Source: Halocafeteria seosinensis (taxonomy: Eukaryota; Sar; Bigyra; Bicosoecida). From it: 53,989 nt of DNA. The stretch lies in NCBI GenBank assembly GCA_001687465.1, contig LVLI01000363.1:1-53989 (forward strand), read 5' to 3'. The notes under the pieces were generated by a model. The model had not been told where the DNA came from. It saw only the letters and a list, made by a program, of their open reading frames with translations, and ran no database searches. Below are positions 46,501 to 53,989 of the stretch, in pieces (within the stretch, counting starts at the first letter, position 1; the number at the start of each line of letters is the position of its first letter). Both the position numbers and the translations under genes were made by a program.

Positions 46501-47342
46501 GCATACCATTTACCCCTCCTGCTGGTTGCTCTGGGTGTCCGATTCAACTTTTGTCGCTCAACACGTGGATACTTCTTTTTTCTGCCAGCTATTCCCGGCT
46601 CTTTCTACCTGGTAGTTATTAGTTCGCGTAAATGAATGCGCTATCGTCATCCGAATAGTCCTTTATGCAATACCCTACGCTTCGTTATAACGTCATCGAT
46701 CTGAGCCTTCCACGCTGTCAACACGTGTCAGTCGGGATGAGTGTTTATCTAGATTACACCGACAATTGTAGGGTTCAAGAACCATATCAGCTACTACATG
46801 ACTTGACTACCAAAGGTTTGTCAGACACTGAGGTTAAACCTTTATCATTCTCGGTCGGAACTTGTCTGAAGTATACTGCACTGGGTCGGGTCAACTAACA
46901 GTGCTCAACTGCAACGAAGCGAACCATTTGGACCCCGGAACGGTAGTCCGGAGATTCAGATCTACTACTGTAGCATTTAGGCGCACACGTCATTTGCCAG
47001 CATTCAGGATCCAAACCGCTTCCACAAATATAATTAGTATCCAAAGGTGCATCAAAGTTGTAAGTGCCCTCTTTAATACCACAGGCAAACAAGAGTCGCT
47101 CGGGTGTGGGAGTGTAGGTGGGCTTGTTGGTGTTCTACGGGATGGTCTGCTGGAGGATACAGCTGTCTTACAACACCCCAGGATGTATCCATGACACTTA
47201 TGCAAGGACACATAAAGCAAATTGTTTATTTGTTGTCAAGCAAATAAGGCCTAGTAGTGGGAAAGGATCAATTCGTTACCTTCATTTTTCTTGTAAATTG
47301 TGTACCAGGTCCGGAGGGTAGAGAATCTGGAGATCCAGCATC
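43545..47342. other. Relic-rich spacer before finger-family gene 4
   Basis: Contains the IPT/TIG relic at about 44222–45560. Unassigned open stretches include 45737–46099 (plus, 120 codons), a possible exon near 46358–46430 (plus, reading VPVVEIHSKDVSSDGLHLLF) and 46895–47145 (minus, PTYTPTPERLL then a Cys-containing stretch). None is recognised. Confidence 0.35.
44222..45560 (-). pseudogene. Decayed extracellular IPT/TIG-domain protein
   Basis: On the minus strand several frames together read as IPT/TIG-type immunoglobulin-like domains: QVHFGGGSKTVAALVPSNTG, GITCKNFPPV, and APPNVTAHYPL followed by a TAA and then EQTTVTVIGSNFIVSAALFC. After a frameshift come RIKCVVPEQPSLTEGVADRR and INFADCGAGVPVTNEFEYLE. 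It ends in a Ser/Pro/Thr stalk (SQTASPSSVSKTPSPSSSVT, then STSTPSSSSSSSLTPTVTPS in another frame). The TVTV-x-G-x-NF and C-x-x-P hallmarks are typical of the family. The in-frame TAA near 44713 and at least two frameshifts suggest a dead gene, though some breaks could be unrecognised introns. Confidence 0.55.
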
Positions 47343-49608
47343 ATGGGGAAACCGATTAAGAGCCCCACCCGCCTCAAATTTGACGAGGGCAGTTGCTGCA
47401 CATCATGCTCTCCGAATTTATCCCAAAATTTCACTCAAAGCCCTCCAGTCCTAGGGGGCGTCCCACGCAAGCTAGCGAAAGCTTTGGAAGATCCGCCGGA
47501 GTCACTGCCGTCCTTTGTAGTCCAGCAAGGTGGAAAGTGGAACTGTCGGAAGTACGCCTTTGTTTCTCCCCCAATTACGGGACGTTCACCGCAACTTTTA
47601 GGCAACATATGTTGTCTTGATATTTCTACCTACAGGTGTAAAGGACGGAGATTTTCCACGTCACAAAACCACAGGTTGTATTACTACGATGGCCAGTGGA
47701 GAAGGTATGCTATTAGTACCTGTCCTTGTAGAAATTTGTTTTGGCCTAGTTCTCTTTTTTCTTCCTCTACACAGGCGATGTGCTGTATGTGCTTGCAAGG
47801 TTCGTACCCAGGTGAACACCGGAAAACGTGGCAGGGTAAGGCGCAATTGGCAATGTTGTATTGTCCAGTAGTAGTTAAGCTGACATGGCGTTGTTGCTCA
47901 AAGCAGGCTAGACAAGAAGAATTGGTTATAGGAAGCACATCGGAGACTCGTGAAAAGGACGACATAGATATGAGTGCGTGTAATATCACTACATTTCTGT
48001 TGCGTTGGCCACCCTCGTCTTGACCGTCTGTTCTATGTAACCACAGCCGAATATTCCAATGTCCCGCACGACCGGGTATATACGTTGAAAACGATACAGA
48101 ATGAAGGCCTGGATACAAATGCCGCTGTTGTGAGATACTCTCATATCGAGATGAACCCTGCGGACATACGAGATAGCAACGCAGAAACTGGTACATATGT
48201 GCATTTCTATAGTATGCCTGAATCCTTGGAAACCCAACTAGACGACAAAGTGGTGTACAATGTGTCTCCTTTCATAACCATAAGAGCGTCCATGGACGGC
48301 TCCTCGTACAAAATTACGGGACAAACTCAACGCGACGAGGCGGCAGCATTGCTTCCCCCTTCCGCAGTGTCTAAGATACGGCTAATGTTAAGATGGGACA
48401 ATACCAGCGTGGAGGTATGACGTCATCTGTTGCTGCCCTGTGTTTTCCATGGATTTACAGATGTCATTGGTGGCACTTTGACTACGTTTTCCGCAGCTCT
48501 GGAACCATGGCAACCGCCTGGTCGCTATGAAAATTGACGCAAGTTTTCAGGAAGACTCCCGCGCCCCTATATGCTATGTTGTTCGATCAAATATCCCTTC
48601 ACTGCGATATGAGCTGCAAGGTGGGCATTTCATTCGATGATATAACATGTTTCCAAGTGCCGACACATTGTTTGGAAATCCGGGTACAAATATGCAGAGA
48701 CTGACTTCAAAGAGGTCCCTTCTGTTACCAACGTGGAACCTTACACTGATGATGAAGCCAATGAGGAGAATAAAATTGTCATCGTAGGTCAAGGGTTTGG
48801 AAAAGCACCTAGTCGCCCATCGGGGAATTTGTCCGGACATCAACTTGCGGCAGAAGCGTTGAAGCAATTATCTTCTCCATCCTCCTGCAGCTCAACCACA
48901 CAAAGAAGTGATTGTACCGTGATTTGCGGGACAAGTTTGGGCGACGAAACATTGAAAGTTTACCATCGGACTCCGCAGAAAATTATATGCCGTTCTCCTA
49001 GAACTCCTGGTGGCCTAGCCGTGCGAATGCATCTCCCTTTATCCGTTCCCAAACTCAAAGTCCTCGATACTGATCAAACGGTGGCAGAAAAGTCTCAAAC
49101 CGGTGACACCGCCACAGGCCGACCTTACAAGCAACTTGACAGCAACTCTATATGGATTCAAGGATCTGAGTCGATTGAGCCATTAACACCGGTATCGGAA
49201 GAAACTAAGTCGCTCCAGAGTTCCGAGTGTCTGATATCGTTGGAAGACTCCTACCATCAGCAGATTGATGGTTGTTCATCCACAAATGATTCTCTTTCAG
49301 TAACTGGAAAACATTTGTCACCTTGCTGTGGCAACGAAGAAGAAGTAGAGCAAGCCAGATGTACTCTCTCTCTTACCCTTCCTTTTCTTTCGTGTCGGGC
49401 GTCCGGCCAGTTGCGTCTGACAAACATGGAGAGTTTCACCTTAAATTCAAAGCCCCATCCGCACCTCGAGAATGCTGACCAATTTGTAGGCACAAGCTTT
49501 TGCAAGGAAGCTACCATAGAGGCGCAACCTAAGAACAAGCCCCCATGGCGACCTGTAGAGTTGACAACCTCACTTAGGTGTCTAGGTAAACTTGCTTTGC
49601 TCTATTAG
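47343..49608 (+). CDS. C4-finger family protein 4, divergent member
   Basis: Seven exons (47343–47551, 47636–47704, 47775–47835, 47907–47973, 48047–48414, 48497–48620, 48698–49608) give 602 residues. Intron positions match members 1 and 2. Finger: Cys68-x2-Cys71-x23-Cys95-x2-Cys98 (RFSTSQNHRLYYYDGQWRRR between), preceded by DPPESLPSFVVQQGGKWNCR. The basic tail is weaker (KVRTQVNTGKRGR). The central domain is clearly related but diverged (VPHDRVYTLKT, DDKVVYNVSPFITI, LMLRWDNTSVE, CYVVRSNIPSLRYEL). The IPT/TIG-like part is only partly kept (VICGTSLGDETLKVYHRTPQ, KIICRSPR). The LLGPLKDWTVSNF signature is absent, and the last 200 residues match no other member. It may have a specialised role. Confidence 0.83.
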
Positions 49609-50060
49609 GCAGCGCCTAAAGTTGATAGGTGAGTGCATTTAACTGAAATAGACGTACCCTACAAAACAATTACACTGGATAACGCCCCATCATGAATATC
49701 AACTTATTGCTCATTGGTAGTTTCTGGAGTTTTGTTGTGTGGTATTCGGTAGACACGTAGTCGCAGGGGTTTTTGGTGGGTCGTTGGAGAGATTTAGCCA
49801 ATAGTGCTCGTAACGTCGCCTCATCAGAAACTCACACTGATCAAAGAGAGCTCCATACCAAGGCTTTAGTGACGTCGGTAGCGTCGCTTCACTGGGGGCC
49901 TCTGTTTACTAGGTAAGGAAACAGCTCTGATATTGTTGAGGGGCGATAGTGAGGAATTGCACAGTAAGTGGGAGACGACACGTGAGGGGCGACCGTTTGG
50001 ATTTGTCGGTAACTCGCTGGAAGGGAGCGACAGTTGTATGCTCTGAGTGACCGTCGGGGA

Positions 50061-50740
50061 TTACGTCCGCGTAGGAGACGGTGACTGAGTGACTTGAAAG
50101 CCGAGGCTTGGCAAGCTACTGCTCCCGCTTGTAGCCCATACTTCTGCATTCCACCTGTGAACGTTTTGGAATTCATAGAGTGTGTCACATATATCTGCCA
50201 GAGTTGCGGAGTTCCCTGTTGACTGCAGACTATCTCCATCGTCGCGACCAACCAGTGGGGCCGAGGTTACCGGATTACCCCATAAAAGCACATACGGAGC
50301 AGGTCTGATTGCCATTATAGACAGAACAGCTAGCTTGGATGCCACCCTTAACATCGTCGAAGATGCGCCCTTCCCCCAGTAATACCGCAAGCTTGGAAGC
50401 TGGTAGGTTGCCTCGAATCTGACGGAGATTCTGCCCCAGCAGGTAACCACAACGGTTTCCACATACTCCTCCCGACTTCTCCTGCTCAAGTTGTCAGGAA
50501 GAACTACATGGTTTCACGACCAGAAAAGCGTTGATCCTGGCGTACTATGAAATCACTACCCCAACCAGTTGCCCCATTTTTGACATTAATGTTTTTTATC
50601 ACTGGTACCTCGTCGAAGGAATCTACCCCCTCAATACTAACCAATCTCTTAAAGTTCACGACACCTTCTAAGTCGATATAGCTTCCAGATTGCCCTTTAA
50701 GGTTTCGTTCTCGTGAAGTGAATGTGGTAAAAAGGCTCTT
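50061..50740 (-). pseudogene. GLUG-protein relic that has lost its repeats
   Basis: Minus-strand reading: GSYIDLEGVVNFKRLVSIEG, then PVIKNINVKNGATGWGSDFI and VRQDQRFS. These match the N-terminal domain of GLUG protein 1 (GNIIDLQNIWDF, IRNVHLKNG, VVRESQRFF). Less than 300 bases further on, the post-repeat end appears (ADICDTLYEFQNVHRWNAEV, then WATSGSSSLPSLGFQ and SPSPTRT). The whole GLUG repeat region that should lie between is gone, and a frame break falls near 50500. This is a deleted, dead copy. Confidence 0.7.
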
Positions 50741-52129
50741 GTACCGGCTCAGTCTGGAAGGCTGAGCCTGCTGCAACCGGTGCTGGCGTCGCTGTGGAGG
50801 ATCAAGTGTTGGCCCTGTTGGCCCAGACGCAACAGTTGTGGCCAATGACAAGCCGCCACCTGACGCGAGAGGTGGCTACCCAGAGGTTCCGTCCACCTCA
50901 GTTTCGTCAACATAGCCCAGATTGTAGTACATCTCCTGCTCGAGATGCGGCTACCCAGATCCTTCTGAAGCCACGAAATCGAGTTCCCACGTCGTGCTGC
51001 CTCTGGTTAGCCCTTCCAGTGGTGGACGAGGATCTGCTTGTCGTGGAGCCTGAAGTCGATAAGCCTCTCGGCATCATCTACCGTGTGTGTAGCTCTAGGC
51101 GACCAGTCTGAGCATTGGGTTGTTTGACATGTACTCGCCGAAGAGCTTACCTGAGGCTGACCCTGCTCTCCTGTGTCGTTATCTGGGTAGTAGCTGCATC
51201 TGTTCCAGTGTGTAACACATCTAGATTGCCCATGTCTTCACAGTCGTCATCGTACTCATTTCTAAAGCTGCTGCCGCATCAACAGCCACTTTTTTGCTTC
51301 GAATGCTTCACAACGCCGAGAAATTCATGGAAATTGGGATTCGGAATTTCGGACTTTGACCAGGTAGTAAAGTTGTAAGGAATCCTCGAATACTAATGGA
51401 AAGAGTGTGGACATACTAATTAGAGCATATGTTCCTTTATGACAATATATCAATTAGATTTGTATTGGTATCACCCCTTCGGTATACGTATACAGTACAC
51501 CTTCCCCAGCGGCTCAGCCGCACCTCCATCCCCAGTGGACTCCCCACCATTGACGCATCGGATGATCCCCATCCAATCCCGCAGAGAGGTTTGGGGACGC
51601 ATCCCAAGTTGGATTCCCAACCAGGCTGAACCAGCCTAGTAGCTGGCTGAGCTGAGCCTACTTGGTCTCTCCTTTGAGACGTGCCTAGTGATGGGGTTCC
51701 CAAGAGGTGTCCGAACGACTTATACTCTTATTTCAACAAAAAATCTCAACACACAGTGCTATCAATCTCTAACAAGCATGTGTTGCCATAGGAATCGCTC
51801 CAAAGGGCACGTACACTGTACGCATTGCGCAAAGACCCTCCTGTCTCTCTGGGAGTATGATTTTACAGACCGCAGAAAAGTCTCCGTCGTTGTGCTCACA
51901 ACACCCTAAGATTCTATGCATGGCCTCCTTCCCTTTCGATAGTGATATGATGGAGGATTCGGAGGCACTGTTCTTGATTTCCAAGTCCAGGAAGACCCTA
52001 CCTTAGGATACGTAGCAAACCAAGTCTCATAGCATATCAGATAGTATCAGTGAATGATCTCACAACAGCATACCAATGACATTAGTTCACTACATCCTCA
52101 TACTGGGGAGAATGTCTTCCAGAATCTGG

Positions 52130-52262
52130 CCCAAGAGGTTCTCGCAGAACAGAGCCGGAACATGTTCTGCGTCCCCAAAGGAGCCCACCTTGCAGAGCAA
52201 AGCGGGAACATGTTCTACGTCCCCTAAGGATCCCGCCCCTAAGGATCCCGCTTCCTAAGGAT
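52130..52262. repeat. Small minisatellite
   Basis: Two copies of a unit of about 50 bases share GGAACATGTTCT and GTCCCC-(A/T)-AAGGA-x-CCC. They end in three short CCTAAGGATCCC units. The open frame across it repeats AGTCS-x-SPK-(D/E)-P, but there is no evidence that it is coding. Confidence 0.6.
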
Positions 52263-52423
52263 CCCCCTTTACAGTGCCTACAAGGCAGTCACTGGGCATT
52301 ATGCCGATTTGTGTAAGAGCTTTGTTCACTTCCCTCTATATTTCCTAACCGACAAGTTTCTTTTGCTTCGTCTCGCAATTGTGTCTCCCCATAAGCTGGC
52401 TTACCAAAGTGCAGCTTCCAAGG

Positions 52424-53989
52424 ATGATTTTACTCATCCCCACTGCACTGCTGCTGCTCAGCCTCAACGTCACCTTCTCAGCAGCCGAGAAAAACTTACT
52501 GTATGTCCTCGATTTCTCAGCTAGTTCTACCCGGTGACTAATTATATATTTGCAACCAAACACAGCACGCAATGGAAGGCGGATGGATTCCTTAGTGACA
52601 ATGAAGACTTCTGCTACTCCGTGGACGCCTCCGGTGGCGCTAATAGCCAAGGTCGGGCCTGTGCGGCTGACTCTACCGGAAGCGTTTGCGAGACCGTACA
52701 GATACAGTATGTTACAGGTGTTCCATTCAACCAAAGTGTGCAAAATACAAGCCTGGTACCCCAATGGTTCCCAGAATTGTTAAAGAGCTGCAAGAAGATT
52801 CTAGCTTCGGAGTTGTCGGGTTTACGAGCCCGAAAGACAGCAATGAACGCGTTTGTCTGGTGATCGGGTTTGATTCGTCCGACGTCCCCTCAGGAGATGG
52901 AGGACTTTATTTTGGTCCTGCCAGTGAAACCAATTGCGACGAGAGTCGTTCCGGAGCAATCGTCGTTGGTAAGTCGGAGATTAGATCTTAAGAGCAACAT
53001 TCATTCTCCCCGGATTACACTTGTACTACCTCTGACCTCCGGCTGCAGAAGGCAAGGAATGCATCCTGGATCTCAAGTAAGGAGTGAGACCACCTCTACA
53101 GCTTAAAACAATCAGTTTTACGTTCTCTCCTGAGATTGGTCATGATTACAGCAAGAAATGGAAGGTGGAAGGACTTGTGAACGATGAAGATTTTTGCTAT
53201 TCTGTGGATGCCACAGCCGGAGCGGGAGCTAATGGACGCGTCTGTGCCGCTGATGCATCTGGGAGTGTCTGCGATACAGTTCAGATCCAGTAAGATCTGA
53301 GTTGGACACGGCTTTAGTTTTGAAATGGTTTCCTCATTCTATCTACTTCGTAATCACAGAGCAACAGGAATGCTCAAAGAGGATCCTCGTTTCGGCTTTA
53401 TTCGCTACACTGATCCCATGGATGGCGAAAGTCAGTTTTGTTTCCTGATCCAATTTGATGCGTACAACGAGCCAACGGGGAATGGAGGGTTTTCTTCTGG
53501 TTCAAGTATTAGCTGTATTGACGAAGATCCCCAACAATGGGCAGGAGTGATCGGTAGGTGATAAAATTCCCTTGACATGTTTCTGCGACTATTTTATATT
53601 ACTTCGGGCAAGTACAGAAGGCAAAGAATGCATCCTGGATCTCAAGTAAGGAGTGAGACCACCTCTACAGCTTAAAACAATCAGTTTTACGTTCTCTCCT
53701 GAGATTGGTCATGATTACAGCAAGAAATGGAAGGTGGAAGGACTTGTGAACGATGAAGATTTTTGCTATTCTGTGGATGCCACAGCCGGAGCGGGAGCTA
53801 ATGGACGCGTCTGTGCCGCTGATGCATCTGGGAGTGTCTGCGATACAGTTCAGATCCAGTAAGATCTGAGTTGGACACGGCTTTAGTTTTGAAATGGTTT
53901 CCTCATTCTATCTACTTCGTAATCACAGAGCAACAGGAATGCTCAAAGAGGATCCTCGTTTCGGCTTTATTCGCTACACTGATCCCATG
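52424..53989 (+). CDS. Secreted repeat protein, partial at the window end
   Basis: Exons 52424–52500, 52566–52706, 52775–52968, 53049–53076, 53116–53289, 53360–53553, 53618–53645, 53685–53858 and 53929 to the edge. The first exon is a signal peptide (MILLIPTALLLLSLNVTFSA). The rest is a repeat of about 130 residues spread over three exons of about 174, 194 and 28 bases. The first part reads DEDFCYSVDA, GRVCAADASGSVCDTVQIQ; the second DPRFGFIRYTDP, CFLIQFDA; the linker EGKECILDL. There are two full units and the start of a third. Paired cysteines fit an extracellular fold. The unit is unknown to me. The gene continues beyond the window. Confidence 0.8.
53051..53989 (+). repeat. 569-bp tandem duplication covering coding and intron sequence
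   Basis: The sequence from about 53049 to 53420 recurs from 53618 to the window end at a spacing of 569 bases. I found one difference (GGCAAGGAATG versus GGCAAAGAATG). Introns inside the repeat are as identical as exons, so the copy is very recent or an assembly artefact at a contig edge. Confidence 0.85.

Larger units (their letters stand above)
49609..52423. other. Spacer before the secreted repeat gene
   Basis: Holds the repeat-less GLUG relic and, near its right end, a small minisatellite. Other open stretches (for example 50794–51111 plus, 51115–51378 plus) have no recognisable content. Confidence 0.4.

Noticed and set aside
51437-51703. Apparent inverted structure around GTATACGTATACAG and the GCTGAACCAGCC block
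   Set aside because: Arms are short and imperfect, and no target duplication or second copy was found in the window.
1-53989. CRISPR arrays, tRNA or rRNA genes, bacterial operons
   Set aside because: No regularly spaced identical repeats, no tRNA-like T-arm with acceptor stem, and no rRNA-like sequence were seen on either strand by eye.

Overview
The window is nuclear DNA of a eukaryote with compact genes. Almost every recognisable gene is split by GT–AG introns of about 40–110 bases, and joining the exons I propose gives a frame-correct coding length for every complete gene. The gene set (CNNM-type magnesium transport proteins with an animal-like full architecture, DGAT1, Ku70, a D-glutamate cyclase, secreted GLUG-repeat proteins with Ser/Thr/Pro-rich tails) fits a protist, possibly an alga. 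Nothing in the sequence fixes the lineage, so I leave it open. No tRNA, rRNA, CRISPR array or bacterial-type operon was seen.

Left part (1–15,650) is the conserved part, mostly on the minus strand: three tandem CNNM paralogues with identical intron positions (393–8212), then Ku70/XRCC6 (8469–10950), a relic of a GLUG protein (about 11,305–11,545), an unrecognised intronless membrane-anchored protein on the plus strand (12257–13543), and DGAT1 on the minus strand (13564–15649). The last two converge with only 20 bases between their stop codons.

Middle part (15,650–40,400) holds an intact GLUG gene (16803–18554, minus), a 2351-bp DNA transposon with perfect 71-bp terminal inverted repeats and a TGA target duplication (18691–21041), then a plus-strand family that I do not recognise. 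Its members are at 22536–24633, 26750–28887, 37814–40312 and 47343–49608. Each has an N-terminal C-x2-C-x23-C-x2-C finger with a basic tail, a conserved central domain and (clearest in three) an IPT/TIG-like segment. They look like nuclear, possibly DNA-binding, proteins and are the best candidate for something undescribed. Between them lie a second intact GLUG gene (30328–31983), a decayed leucine-rich-repeat fragment and a D-glutamate cyclase gene (34359–35483).

Right part (40,400–53,989) is gene-poor and full of relics: a GLUG relic (41230–41975), an ankyrin-repeat gene with about one repeat per exon (42522–43544), a decayed IPT/TIG-domain extracellular protein (about 44,222–45,560), the fourth finger-family gene, a GLUG relic that has lost its repeats (50061–50740), and at the edge a secreted repeat protein (52424 onward) with a nearly perfect 569-bp tandem duplication running off the window.

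In overall pattern, two multi-copy families, the finger proteins and the GLUG surface proteins, are interleaved over about 40 kb with intact and decayed members side by side. This is the signature of local birth and death of genes. The CNNM trio shows the same process at an earlier, intact stage.
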